In this document: positions 7,401 to 14,865 of the stretch, piece by piece
How positions within the stretch are numbered: position 1 is the stretch's first letter
How the letters are laid out: each line of letters opens with the position of its first letter
NCBI GenBank assembly: GCA_016285085.1
Contig: JAEEQA010000010.1
Location: 1 to 45,917 of the forward strand
Direction: 5' to 3'
Source of the DNA: Bacteroidales bacterium
GTDB lineage: Bacteria > Bacteroidota > Bacteroidia > Bacteroidales > WCHB1-69
DNA: 45,917 bases
Translations under genes and position numbers: made by a program
The notes under the pieces: model-generated
The model's input: the letters and a program-made list of their open reading frames with translations, nothing else
What the model was told of the DNA's origin: nothing
The model's database searches: none

Positions 7401-7847
7401 TCCATCACCGCCTTCAGCCAGGACGACATTCGCGCCATCGAGAAGAACGGCAGCGCCACGCTGAACATTGACGGTCAGGAGGTGCTGATTGACGTGACCG
7501 ATGTGGAGATTGTGGCGGAAGACATTCCGGGCTGGGTCGTGGCCAACCAGGACACCCTCACCGTGGCGCTCGACATCGAGCTGTCGGAAGAGTTGCTCAA
7601 CGAAGGTTACGCCCGCGAGTTTGTCAACCGCATCCAGAACTACCGCAAGGACTCCAACATGGACGTTTCCGACCGCATCACCATCGAGGTGGAAAGCAAC
7701 CCGCAGCTCGACAAGGCGTTCACCACCTTCGCCGACTACATCAAGACGGAAACGCTCTGCACTTCCCTTGAAATCAAGGCCGGTGTGGAGGGCGACGTCT
7801 TTGAGATTGCCGAAGGACTGAATGTGAAGGTGAAGATTGTGAAATAG
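4410..7847 (+). CDS. ileS: Isoleucyl-tRNA synthetase
   Basis: A 1145-residue class I aminoacyl-tRNA synthetase that charges tRNA-Ile in the cytoplasm. I chose the ATG at 4410 (MGKYTEYRG), the family's usual N-terminus, over an in-frame start 39 bases upstream. The HIGH-equivalent motif is GIHHV (56-60) within GPPSANGKPGIHHV. The editing domain carries TTPWTLPSNTA (245-255). The second catalytic motif is KMSKR (694-698). The anticodon-binding and C-terminal parts follow normally, ending in a long C-terminal extension. Length and the degenerate HIGH motif place it in the long, eukaryote-like IleRS group usual for Bacteroidota; such enzymes are generally less sensitive to mupirocin, which is family knowledge and not shown here. 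The gene stands alone and ends at a hairpin terminator. Confidence 0.98.
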   Translation: MGKYTEYRGLNLSNIGKEMQKYWEDNDVFAQSLKQREGAESFVFFEGPPSANGKPGIHHVLARSLKDIVCRYQTLKGKYVGRKGGWDTHGLPVELGVEKALGITKEDIGKTITVEEYNQACRKNVMQFKDMWDDITKKMGYWVDLENPYITFDNKYIESVWYLLSELYKKGMLYKGYTIQPYSPAAGTGLSSHELNLPGCYRDVKDTTCVGQFKVRTDQVLSTDVQMFIGEQGVPDNLYFLAWTTTPWTLPSNTALAVGPKIDYALVKTFNPYSGDPIMVILGKPLVGNFFPEKNKDLAFEDYKPGDKNIPFQILGEIKGAKLAGIKYEQLIPFMRPDGKAFEVIPGDYVTTEDGTGIVHIAPTFGADDKRVAADAGIAPMLLFDKAGNPQPMVDKTGKFFLMSELDDNFVKNQVNADLYRQFEGRYVKNDYDPAATPETETLDVTICLWLKAEHKVFKIEKHVHNYPHCWRTDKPVLYYPLDSWFIKSTAVKERMIELNKTIHWKPAATGSGRFGNWLENLVDWNLSRSRFWGTPLPIWTTEDKKEQICIGSVEQLVNEINKAVAAGIMKENPYKDFVPGDFSKENYDKIDLHRPYVDEIFLVSPSGQKMTRETDLIDVWFDSGAMPYCQWHWPFENKDIFKNNFPADFIAEGVDQTRGWFFTLHAIATMIFDSVAYKSVVSNGLVLDKEGNKMSKRLGNAVDPFETIEKYGPDATRWYMITNAQPWDNLKFDPEGIAEVQRKFFGTLYNTYNFFAMYANLDGFDYHEADIPNSERPEIDRWILSELNTLVKHCDECYADFEPTKAGREIQDFVNEYLSNWYVRLCRRRFWKGEGQDKLSAYQTLYTCLETIAKIASPIAPFFMDKLFLDLNNITHRENVTSVHLSTYPKVHEELIDKLLEERMQLAQQLSSMVLSLRKKSNLRVRQPLAKIMLPVTESSNLKEQVEKVKNLILHEVNVKELVFVSDEAGIFVKRIKPDFKKLGPKCGKIMKQVAASITAFSQDDIRAIEKNGSATLNIDGQEVLIDVTDVEIVAEDIPGWVVANQDTLTVALDIELSEELLNEGYAREFVNRIQNYRKDSNMDVSDRITIEVESNPQLDKAFTTFADYIKTETLCTSLEIKAGVEGDVFEIAEGLNVKVKIVK

Positions 7848-7870
7848 GTACTTTTGACAACATTACAAAA

Positions 7871-7902
7871 AAAACGGGAGCTGGAAGGCTCCCGTTTTTT
7901 TT
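7871..7902. terminator. Bidirectional terminator between ileS and the FISUMP gene
   Basis: CGGGAGC (7875-7881) and GCTCCCG (7888-7894) form a perfect 7-bp stem with a 6-base loop. It is flanked by A-runs on one side and T-runs on the other, so it can stop transcription from both convergent genes. Confidence 0.88.
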
Positions 7903-7919
7903 ACCTAATTACAAAGGAA

Positions 7920-8606
7920 TTAGTCCTTCACACAACGCACGGAATAACCGATGCATTTCTGGACTTCGTGGCGGTTCATGTGCGCGTCGTAGTAGTAAGC
8001 GGTGCGGTTCCAAGCATAGGAGATGGACTGGTTCTTGCCAGTAGCGGTCCAGTAACCGGCATCCACCGTCTGCCAAGTGAAATCACCGTAGGGGTTGCGG
8101 AAACCGCCGGCGATGAGGTTGAAACCATACTCGTTGTTGGCACCGTCAAGTTCGTCTTTCCAGTGCTTGGTGCCTTCCTCACGCAGGGCCTGCGCAGCCT
8201 TTTCGCGGCCGCCGACCTTGTTTTCGAGGGTGTTCCAGTCAGCATCCGTGGCGACATGCCAGCCCTTCGGGCAGATGTTGCCGGCATTGATGGCGTACCA
8301 GTTGTACAAGGCACCATACTCGTTCTTGTTGCCGCTGTTGTTGTCGTACCAGCAGTAGGCCGGGGATTTGCAATCCACCCATTCCTGCTTGCCGGTCACG
8401 TTCTTGATGCTGTTGCCGTTGGCATACTTCGTGGTTTTCAAGTTCTCAGCCATCCACGTCTGTGAACCAATCACAACGGTCTTGTACTCGTTGCCGTCTG
8501 CATCCTTTACGGTCTCGCCCGCCTTTTGAGCGGAAAGCGTCATGGCACCGCCGACAAGTGCAACCAAGAGGAGGCTTCTTAAAATGATGTTCTCAATGTT
8601 TTTCAT
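7920..8606 (-). CDS. Secreted FISUMP-domain protein
   Basis: A 228-residue exported protein with the Fibrobacter succinogenes major paralogous domain (TIGR02145). A signal peptide (about 1-26) ends at TLSAQ. The domain shows its usual marks: DADGNEYKTVVIGSQTWM (35-52) followed by AENLKTTKY, then CPKGWHVATDADW in the middle, a GGFRNPYGDF segment, and YSVRCVKD at the extreme C-terminus. The tryptophans and the cysteine pair are typical. The family is abundant in Bacteroidota and Fibrobacteres; it is probably extracellular, and its function is unknown. No lipobox and no sorting domain are visible. It is a single gene, convergent with ileS. A promoter of TAnnTTTG form could not be found upstream. 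Confidence 0.9.
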   Translation of the reverse strand: MKNIENIILRSLLLVALVGGAMTLSAQKAGETVKDADGNEYKTVVIGSQTWMAENLKTTKYANGNSIKNVTGKQEWVDCKSPAYCWYDNNSGNKNEYGALYNWYAINAGNICPKGWHVATDADWNTLENKVGGREKAAQALREEGTKHWKDELDGANNEYGFNLIAGGFRNPYGDFTWQTVDAGYWTATGKNQSISYAWNRTAYYYDAHMNRHEVQKCIGYSVRCVKD

Positions 8607-8746
8607 AATACAATATTTTTAAAAGTTAATAATTATTTCAATTTGTATGTTTTTAGGCAGAAGGTAAAAGGTTTGAGGTAGAATGTAGAATGTATAAAGA
8701 AGGATAGTACTCGGAAACTTTTTACTTTTGACTTTCTACTTTTATA
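8607..8746. other. Intergenic low-complexity stretch
   Basis: A spacer upstream of the FISUMP gene and downstream of the peptidase gene (both minus strand). It contains loosely repeated purine-rich words such as AGAATGTAGAATG and GAAGGTAAAAGG, ending in a T/C-rich run near 8716-8750. No hairpin terminator and no small gene could be supported. Confidence 0.4.
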
Positions 8747-10816
8747 TTACCAGATTTTCGCCCGTTTTTCGGGTTCGAGGTACATTTTGTCGCCGGGCTG
8801 GATGTTGAAGGCCTCGATGAAGGCATCGATGTGCGGCAGGGTGCCGTTCACGCGCCATTTGCCGAGGGAGTGCGGGTCGGTCATGGTGCGGCGGGAAATC
8901 TCCTCATCGCGGATGTTGTTGGCCCACACGTTGGCGTAAGCGATGAAGAAGCGCTGGTTGGCGGTGAAGCCATCCATATCCTCCTGTACCGTGCCCTGTT
9001 CCTTGGCGTGCTGCAAAGCCACAAAGGAGGTGTTCAGACCGCCGTTGTCAGCGATGTTCTCACCGAGGGTGAACTGTCCGTTGGCAAAGAGACCCGGAAG
9101 GACTTCGATGCCGTTGAAGTGGTCAACCAGCACCTGCGCCTGTTTGACAAAGTTCTTGCTGTCCTCTTCGGTCCACCAGTCATTCACATTGCCCATCTTG
9201 TCGTACTGACGGCCCTGGTCGTCGAAGCCGTGGGTCATCTCGTGGCCGATCACCACGCCGATGGCACCGTAGTTGACGGCATCGTCGGCGTTCATGTCAA
9301 AGAACGGGGGCTGCAGGATAGCGGCAGGGAAGCAGATTTCATTGGTGGTGGGGTTGTAGTAGGCGTTCACCGTCTGCGGCGACATCAGCCATTCGCTCGG
9401 ATCCACCGGTTTGCCGATCTTGGAAAGGCGGTATTCGTTCTCGAACTTGGAAGCACGCATCACATTGGCGTAGTAGCTGTCCTTCTCGATGGTAAGACCG
9501 CTGTAGTCGCGCCATTTGTCAGGATAGCCGACCTTGACGATGATGGCGTCCAATTTTTCAAGGGCTTTCTGTTTGGTCTCCTGCGACATCCAAGTCACGT
9601 TGGAGATGCGTTCGCCGAGGGCGGTGCGGAGGTTTCCGATCATGGTGAGCATGCGTTCCTTGGCTTCGGCCGGGAAGTACTGTTCCACATAGAGTTGGCC
9701 GACCGGCTCAGCCAGCAGGCCGCTGACGGTGTTGATGACGCGTTTCCAGCGCTCGCGGTTCTCTTCTTTGCCAGAGAGGGTTTTTCCGTAGAATTCGAAG
9801 CTGGCATCCACGAAATCGTCGCTGAGGAACGGGGCGGCTTCGTTGACGACGCTCCAAGCGAGGTAGGCCTTCACCGCATTGATGTCCTGCGTGGCAAGCA
9901 ACTTGTCAAGGGAGGTGAAGTAGGAGGAAAGCACCACGTTCACTTCGTCCACCTTGTTCGGGACGATGGTTCCCACATATTTGTTGAGGTCGATGACCGT
10001 CATCAGTTTGGCGGCGTCCTCCATCGGCATCACGTTGTTGGTCTTGACGGGATCGCGAAGTTCGTTTTTGTCAATGAAGATTTTAGCGAGAGCTGCTTCC
10101 AGGTTCCACACCTTGGCGGCCAGTGCTTTCTCCTTGCCGGCGTTGTTGGTCATCTCGCCATATTCCGAAAGTTCAAGGAGTTTTTCAATCATCGTGATGT
10201 AACCCTCCTTGATTTTGGCGTCAGGCTTCAGGTAGTAGTCGCGTTCGCCGAGGCCGAGACCGCTCTGGGTCATCCACGCAATGGTGAGCGTGCTGTTGTT
10301 CGGGGAGGCCTCGCCGAAAATGCCAAAGAACGGGGAATAACCCATGGAATGAAGTTCGATGATGAGGTCAGTCAATTCCTTGTTGCTCTTCACATCCGCG
10401 ATTTTCTGGAGAATCGGACGGATGGGCTGGTCACCCTGCTCGTTGATGGTCTGGGTGTCCATGCCGCAGTTGTAGAAGTCACCGATTTTCTGGGCGATGC
10501 TACCGGGATCGTTGCTCTGCTGCGCGATGTCGGTAATCAGCTTGTTGAGCTGCTTCTCCGTGTTTTCACCCAGCTGGTCGAAAGAGCCGTAACGGGAGTA
10601 TTCAGCAGGAAGCGGGTGGTTTTTCACCCATCCGCCACAGGCGAACTGGTAGAAGTCATCGACAGGGTTGGCCGTCGTATCCAGATTGTCCATCACGATG
10701 CCGGAAACCAACTCTTTCTCCGATTCTACATCTTTTTGCTTGTTGTGACAAGCCGAAAAAAGAAAACTGACGATTAGCATAAGCGAACCGATTTTAAGAA
10801 GTCTTTTGTAAGTCAT
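8747..10816 (-). CDS. M13 family zinc metallopeptidase lipoprotein (PepO/neprilysin-like)
   Basis: A 689-residue endopeptidase of the neprilysin family that cleaves small peptides. A lipoprotein signal ends in LFSAC with Cys23 as the lipidation site, so the enzyme should be anchored in the periplasm or outer membrane. The zinc site is HEMTH (525-529) with the third ligand Glu586 in ENIAD (586-590). The substrate-binding NAYYN is at 484-488. The N-terminal M13 domain (about 45-430) and the catalytic domain (about 480-689) are both complete, ending in the usual basic-aromatic tail (RAKIW). Length is normal for bacterial PepO. It is transcribed alone, 81 bases downstream of the radical SAM gene. 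The long plus-strand frame opposite it (8831-10777) is a shadow. Confidence 0.97.
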   Translation of the reverse strand: MTYKRLLKIGSLMLIVSFLFSACHNKQKDVESEKELVSGIVMDNLDTTANPVDDFYQFACGGWVKNHPLPAEYSRYGSFDQLGENTEKQLNKLITDIAQQSNDPGSIAQKIGDFYNCGMDTQTINEQGDQPIRPILQKIADVKSNKELTDLIIELHSMGYSPFFGIFGEASPNNSTLTIAWMTQSGLGLGERDYYLKPDAKIKEGYITMIEKLLELSEYGEMTNNAGKEKALAAKVWNLEAALAKIFIDKNELRDPVKTNNVMPMEDAAKLMTVIDLNKYVGTIVPNKVDEVNVVLSSYFTSLDKLLATQDINAVKAYLAWSVVNEAAPFLSDDFVDASFEFYGKTLSGKEENRERWKRVINTVSGLLAEPVGQLYVEQYFPAEAKERMLTMIGNLRTALGERISNVTWMSQETKQKALEKLDAIIVKVGYPDKWRDYSGLTIEKDSYYANVMRASKFENEYRLSKIGKPVDPSEWLMSPQTVNAYYNPTTNEICFPAAILQPPFFDMNADDAVNYGAIGVVIGHEMTHGFDDQGRQYDKMGNVNDWWTEEDSKNFVKQAQVLVDHFNGIEVLPGLFANGQFTLGENIADNGGLNTSFVALQHAKEQGTVQEDMDGFTANQRFFIAYANVWANNIRDEEISRRTMTDPHSLGKWRVNGTLPHIDAFIEAFNIQPGDKMYLEPEKRAKIW

Positions 10817-10862
10817 TGTTATACAGTATTTAATAATATTTTTGTCATTTTACAATAATTGG

Positions 10863-10870
10863 CAAAAATA
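10863..10870 (-). promoter_or_regulatory. Promoter element for the M13 peptidase gene
   Basis: Minus-strand TATTTTTG matches TAnnTTTG, 46 bases before the start codon. A TTG at the expected upstream distance is not evident. Confidence 0.5.
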
Positions 10871-10897
10871 CGAAAAATTTGTGAATGAGGCACATTT

Positions 10898-11842
10898 TTA
10901 ATTCTGTTCGGATTTTTTTCCCTGATAGGTGTCCTGCGCCGCCATCATTTCTTCAATTTTATGCAAGATGACATCATAGCGTTCAAGTCCCCAATGGCTT
11001 GCAAAAAGGAAGCGCGGCGGCACCGACCCCGCGAACCGCTCAATGGCAAAGGCGGGATTCAAGCGTTCAACGACCTGCACGATGAACTGGATGTATTCGT
11101 CTTGTGTAAACAGATGGAAATCAGCACGATTCATTTCAAAATCCTGCTGCATTGCCGTGTTTTTGATAATCTGCAACTGGTGGAACTTTATGCTGCTGAG
11201 TGGAAGGGCATTTATTTTTTCCAGGTCGTCAAGCCATAGATCCGGTGTTTCGCCAGGAAGTCCGTAGATGAAGTGGGCGGCACAAGGGATTCCCCTTGCG
11301 GCAGTGCGGCGGATGGCATCGGCAGCACATTCAAAGCTGTGCCCCCGGTTGATGCGGCGCAGCGTTTCCTCCCGGCACGACTCCACGCCATACTCGATGG
11401 AAACGAACATCCGTTGCTGCAACTCCTCGAAGAAGTCCAGCTTGGCATCATCCACGCAGTCGGGACGGGTACCGACAACGATGCCCTTCACCAACGGGTT
11501 TTCGATGGCGGGACGGTAAATCTCCTTCAGTTTTTCCAACGGGGCGTAGGTATTGGAAAAAGCCTGGAAATAAGCCAAATATGAATCCCCCTGGTATCGG
11601 TTGCGGTGAAACCCCATTCCTTCAGCCAGTTGTTGCGCCACCGGTTTGGAAGGTGAACAATAGGAGGGGTTGAAGGCGGCATTCAGACAGTAAGTGCATC
11701 CTCCCGTGCCCACGGTCCCGTCCCGGTTGGGACAGGTGAACCCCGCATCGATCGTGAGTTTCTGCACCCGCGTGCCGAATTTTTGCTGAAGAAAGCGATT
11801 GTAGGAATTAAAACGACGGCTGTCGCCCCAGGGATAGGTCAT
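10898..11842 (-). CDS. Radical SAM protein of the TIGR01212/YhcC family
   Basis: A 314-residue radical SAM enzyme. The iron-sulfur ligands are in the family's unusual long-spaced arrangement: C37, C49 and C52 (CPNRDGTVGTGGCTYC) instead of CxxxCxxC. The N-terminus (YNRFLQQKFGTRVQKL) and the GTRPDCV segment are characteristic of the family. The substrate of YhcC-type proteins is not established. The start ATG overlaps the stop of the sigma-factor gene by four bases (ATGA at 11842-11839), so the two are translationally coupled. Together with the glycosyltransferase upstream they form one operon. The link between the three functions is not obvious. Confidence 0.93.
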   Translation of the reverse strand: MTYPWGDSRRFNSYNRFLQQKFGTRVQKLTIDAGFTCPNRDGTVGTGGCTYCLNAAFNPSYCSPSKPVAQQLAEGMGFHRNRYQGDSYLAYFQAFSNTYAPLEKLKEIYRPAIENPLVKGIVVGTRPDCVDDAKLDFFEELQQRMFVSIEYGVESCREETLRRINRGHSFECAADAIRRTAARGIPCAAHFIYGLPGETPDLWLDDLEKINALPLSSIKFHQLQIIKNTAMQQDFEMNRADFHLFTQDEYIQFIVQVVERLNPAFAIERFAGSVPPRFLFASHWGLERYDVILHKIEEMMAAQDTYQGKKSEQN

Positions 11843-12447
11843 ATTGCGTACTTCACCTTTTCCATGATGGCCGACAGCATATATTTGGCCCTGAACAACT
11901 GTATTTTGACGTTGCTCATGCTGATGTTCAGCGTTTGTGCAATCTCTTCGTACGAAAGTTCCTGGAAATAGCGCAGCTCGATGAGGGTGCGGTATTTGGG
12001 ACGCAGCTGGTCCACAGCCCAGTGCATCATCTTGGCCCTCTCCTTGCGCATGTAGGTTTCCTCTTGAGAGAGCGACGGCCCCGCCTCACTCGATTCGCAG
12101 GCATTCTCGAAAACCACGAAATCCTCATCGACGCACTGCGGGGAGGTGTTTCTGCGGCGCATATAGTCGATGCAGTTGTTGATGGCAATCCTGAAAATCC
12201 ATGTGGAAAAAGCGTAGTCGGTCGTATATTTGTCAAGATTCTTGAATGCCTTTCCGAAAGCCTCGATCGTCAAGTCTTCCGCATCATACGGGCTTTTCGT
12301 CATTTTCAGCATCGTGAAATAGATGGGCTCGCGGTAAAAACCCATCAGGTCGCTGTAGGCCTGCTGGCTGCCTGAAAGGGCGGAGGTCACCAGAAGCGCG
12401 TCACGCTTGGCCTTTTCGGTGGTGCTGTTGGCGGCTTTTATCTCCAT
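11839..12447 (-). CDS. ECF-type RNA polymerase sigma factor
   Basis: A 202-residue sigma-70 family protein with region 2 (about 27-97: DAEDLTIEAFGKAFKNLDKY and FSTWIFRIAINN) and region 4 (about 142-190: ELSYEEIAQTLNISMSNVKI as the helix-turn-helix). Region 3 is absent, as in ECF sigma factors. An acidic Ser-rich linker (about 104-130) joins the domains. There is no anti-sigma factor (FecR-type or zinc-binding) next to it, which is unusual for Bacteroidetes ECF genes. The gene overlaps the glycosyltransferase stop by 10 bases upstream and the radical SAM start by 4 bases downstream, so it lies inside a tight operon. Confidence 0.95.
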   Translation of the reverse strand: MEIKAANSTTEKAKRDALLVTSALSGSQQAYSDLMGFYREPIYFTMLKMTKSPYDAEDLTIEAFGKAFKNLDKYTTDYAFSTWIFRIAINNCIDYMRRRNTSPQCVDEDFVVFENACESSEAGPSLSQEETYMRKERAKMMHWAVDQLRPKYRTLIELRYFQELSYEEIAQTLNISMSNVKIQLFRAKYMLSAIMEKVKYAI

Positions 12448-13580
12448 TTTCTTTTTTCAAATTTAGAAAGGAAATTGAGGAAGGGGTTGAGGAAGGCAAA
12501 TACCATATCATAAAAAAGAAGGAACGGTGTAAGTCCTTTCTCATTGATTTTCTTGCAAGCTTTGCCAAAGACGAAGTGCTGGGCCGCGATTTTCAGGACG
12601 GCGATGCCGATTCCCACACCGAGAAGCACAAAGTCTCTGAGACAGAAGACGATGACACACACGAGTGCCGCATAAAACAGCAATGCCAACAAGTTGTACA
12701 ATTTCAGGAGAAGGCGTGAGCCCGTGGTGTAATAGGAGCGGGTGACAAAAGAGGCTTTCTTCTGCTGGAGCCAGCGCGAAGGGGTGAGCCCCGTCTGCGA
12801 CACCAGCGCGTCCGCGTCCGGCGCCACGTCACAGGACGTCGAAGTAGCGACCTGGTTCATGAAGATGTCGTCATCGCCGTAGGGCATGCGGGGTTGCGAT
12901 ACAAACTTCTCCTTGTTTTTCAAGAAAAGCGACCGCGTATAGGCGAGGTTGCGCCCGTTGGCCATCACCGGCATCCCCGCCAAGGTGTAGGAGAATGCGA
13001 TGACCATGTTCCGTACCGCATCGTAGCGCATCAGTTCGTTGAGGAATCCGGACTTGCGCACCACGGACACGCCGCCGAACACCACGCGGGTCTTGCGGGT
13101 GAAGCGTCCCGCAATATGCTGAAGCCAGTAGGGACTTGCGGGAATGCTCGAGGCATCTGTCAGCACCACAATCTCGTTCTTCGCCGCCTTGATGCCCAGC
13201 GCAAGGGGAAACTTTCTTCCCCTTATATTGGAAATTGATGAGGTGAGATCCACATAGTGCAGATAGGGGTAGTTGTTCTTGAATTCGTTCACGAGGTCTG
13301 CAGTCTCGTCGATGGAGTTGTCGTTCACCACCACCACCTCGTAGTTGGGGTAGTCCTGCGAGAGCAGCACGGGCAGCGACTTGATGAGCAGGTGCGACTC
13401 GTCGTGGGCGGTCAGCACCACCGAAACGGGCGGCAGGTCGTCCACCGGCACCGGCTTCTTCTCCTTGCGGAACACGAAACGTCCGTACAACGCAAAATAA
13501 TAAAGCAGCAACAGCAACGTAACAACGCCGAGTCCAACCACACAAACAAGCGGGATATTCACGAGAACGGAAAGCAACAT
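12438..13580 (-). CDS. Membrane-associated family 2 glycosyltransferase
   Basis: A 380-residue GT2 enzyme. I chose the ATG at 13580 because a hydrophobic N-terminal helix (about 5-33) starts at once; a 12-residue longer form would overlap the promoter. The GT-A domain shows PPVSVVLTAHDE (50-61), VVVNDNSIDE (83-92), the TDAS box (141-144) and GDDDIF (235-240). RWLQQKKASF (269-278) stands where the QxxRW motif of processive enzymes would lie. Two or three membrane helices follow (about 296-333), and perhaps one near 352-370. It should transfer a sugar from a nucleotide donor at the inner membrane face; the acceptor is unknown. It is the first gene of an operon with the sigma factor and the radical SAM gene, and divergent from tgt. 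Confidence 0.92.
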   Translation of the reverse strand: MLLSVLVNIPLVCVVGLGVVTLLLLLYYFALYGRFVFRKEKKPVPVDDLPPVSVVLTAHDESHLLIKSLPVLLSQDYPNYEVVVVNDNSIDETADLVNEFKNNYPYLHYVDLTSSISNIRGRKFPLALGIKAAKNEIVVLTDASSIPASPYWLQHIAGRFTRKTRVVFGGVSVVRKSGFLNELMRYDAVRNMVIAFSYTLAGMPVMANGRNLAYTRSLFLKNKEKFVSQPRMPYGDDDIFMNQVATSTSCDVAPDADALVSQTGLTPSRWLQQKKASFVTRSYYTTGSRLLLKLYNLLALLFYAALVCVIVFCLRDFVLLGVGIGIAVLKIAAQHFVFGKACKKINEKGLTPFLLFYDMVFAFLNPFLNFLSKFEKRKWR

Positions 13581-13602
13581 ACTCCTGTTAGAATTTAACG
13601 CG

Positions 13603-13610
13603 CAAAAGTA
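13603..13610 (-). promoter_or_regulatory. Promoter element for the glycosyltransferase operon
   Basis: Minus-strand TACTTTTG matches TAnnTTTG, 22 bases before the chosen start. It lies back to back with the tgt element at 13635; no TTG at the usual spacing. Confidence 0.5.
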
Positions 13611-13634
13611 TTTCAAATGTTTCGGATTTTGGTG

Positions 13635-13642
13635 TATTTTTG
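13635..13642 (+). promoter_or_regulatory. Promoter element for tgt
   Basis: TATTTTTG matches TAnnTTTG, 18 bases before the tgt ATG. This gives a very short leader and argues against the in-frame TTG at 13640 as the start. Confidence 0.5.
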
Positions 13643-13660
13643 CCGCAAAATACTAACAGA

Positions 13661-14794
13661 ATGCAGTTCATTGTTGAAAAAAGCGACGAAAAGAGCTCGG
13701 CACGCGCCGGGGTCATCACCACCGACCACGGGGAAATACGCACCCCCATCTTCATGCCCGTGGGCACACTGGGGGCCGTGAAAGCCATCCACATGTACGA
13801 TTTGAGGAACGAAGTGAAGGCACAGATCATCCTCGGCAACACCTACCATCTGTACCTACGTCCCGGCATGGAGGTGATTGAAGCCGCAGGCGGACTGCAC
13901 AAGTTCAACGGATGGGACCGCCCCATCCTCACCGACAGCGGCGGCTTCCAGGTCTTCTCGCTCAGCAACACCCGCAAGATCAAACCCGACGAGGGCGTGT
14001 GGTTCCAGTCGCACATCGACGGTTCCCGACATCTCTTTTCACCCGAAAAAGTCATTGACATCCAGCGTACCATCGGCTCCGACATCATGATGGCGTTCGA
14101 CGAGTGCCCCCCCTACCCCTGCACCTACGAATACGCCCGCAAGTCGCTGGACATCACCCTCGGCTGGCTCGACCGCTGCTGGAAGCATTTCAAGGAAACG
14201 GAGCCCAAGTACGGCCATTCGCAAGCCCTCTTCCCCATCGTGCAGGGAAGCACCTACAAGGACCTCCGCACCAAATCGGTGGAGCACATCGTCAAGCTCG
14301 ACAGCGAGGGCATCGCCATCGGCGGCATTGCCGTCGGCGAACCCACCGACCTGATGTACGAGATGGCCGACCACTGCTGCCAGATTCTGCCGAAGGACAG
14401 GCCCCGCTACCTGATGGGGGTCGGGACGCCAGCCAACATACTGGAGAACATCGCATTGGGTGTGGACATGTTCGACTGCGTGATGCCCGCCCGCGACGGC
14501 CGCCACGGCCTGCTGTTCACATGGGACGGCATCATGAACATGAAGAACGAGAAGTGGAAAGCCGACTTCACCCCCCTCGATGCCGACAGCGACCTGACCG
14601 CCGACCGCATCTACACCCGCGCCTACCTGCGCCACCTCTACACCGCCGGTGAACTCCTCGGCCCGATGATCGGCACCATCCACAATCTGCATTTCTACCT
14701 CCAGCTCGTCACCACGGCGCGGCAGAAAATCCTTGACGGAACCTTCACCGAGTGGAAGAACCAAATGGTGCCGCGGCTCTCGACAAGGCTCTAA
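13661..14794 (+). CDS. tgt: tRNA-guanine transglycosylase
   Basis: A 377-residue queuine/preQ1 tRNA-ribosyltransferase, which exchanges guanine-34 for preQ1 in tRNAs with GUN anticodons. I chose the ATG at 13661 because the TTG 21 bases upstream falls in the promoter element. Active-site motifs are present: TDSGGFQVFS (91-100) with Asp92, GGIAVGEP (221-228), and MFDCVMPARDGRHG (270-283) with Asp272 as the presumed nucleophile. The zinc-site region is odd. The three cysteines found in E. coli Tgt between the active site and the HNL motif are absent here (residues 296-330 contain no Cys), although His341 remains. This may be common to Bacteroidota enzymes. A secreted hydrolase gene follows in the same direction. 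Confidence 0.97.
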   Translation: MQFIVEKSDEKSSARAGVITTDHGEIRTPIFMPVGTLGAVKAIHMYDLRNEVKAQIILGNTYHLYLRPGMEVIEAAGGLHKFNGWDRPILTDSGGFQVFSLSNTRKIKPDEGVWFQSHIDGSRHLFSPEKVIDIQRTIGSDIMMAFDECPPYPCTYEYARKSLDITLGWLDRCWKHFKETEPKYGHSQALFPIVQGSTYKDLRTKSVEHIVKLDSEGIAIGGIAVGEPTDLMYEMADHCCQILPKDRPRYLMGVGTPANILENIALGVDMFDCVMPARDGRHGLLFTWDGIMNMKNEKWKADFTPLDADSDLTADRIYTRAYLRHLYTAGELLGPMIGTIHNLHFYLQLVTTARQKILDGTFTEWKNQMVPRLSTRL

Positions 14795-14865
14795 ACATCA
14801 CGACAATTCTCCTGCCAGAAACAGAACCGGGCAGGTGCGTTCAACTATTCATCCTACATTTAAAC

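Noticed and set aside
7854..8465. A 203-codon plus-strand frame over the FISUMP gene
   Set aside because: It starts inside the ileS terminator and opposes a clear FISUMP domain, so it is a shadow.
8831..10777. A 648-codon plus-strand frame opposite the M13 peptidase
   Set aside because: The sense strand has complete catalytic motifs and a lipobox. The antisense translation has only low-complexity Val/Gly/His sequence, a codon-bias effect.
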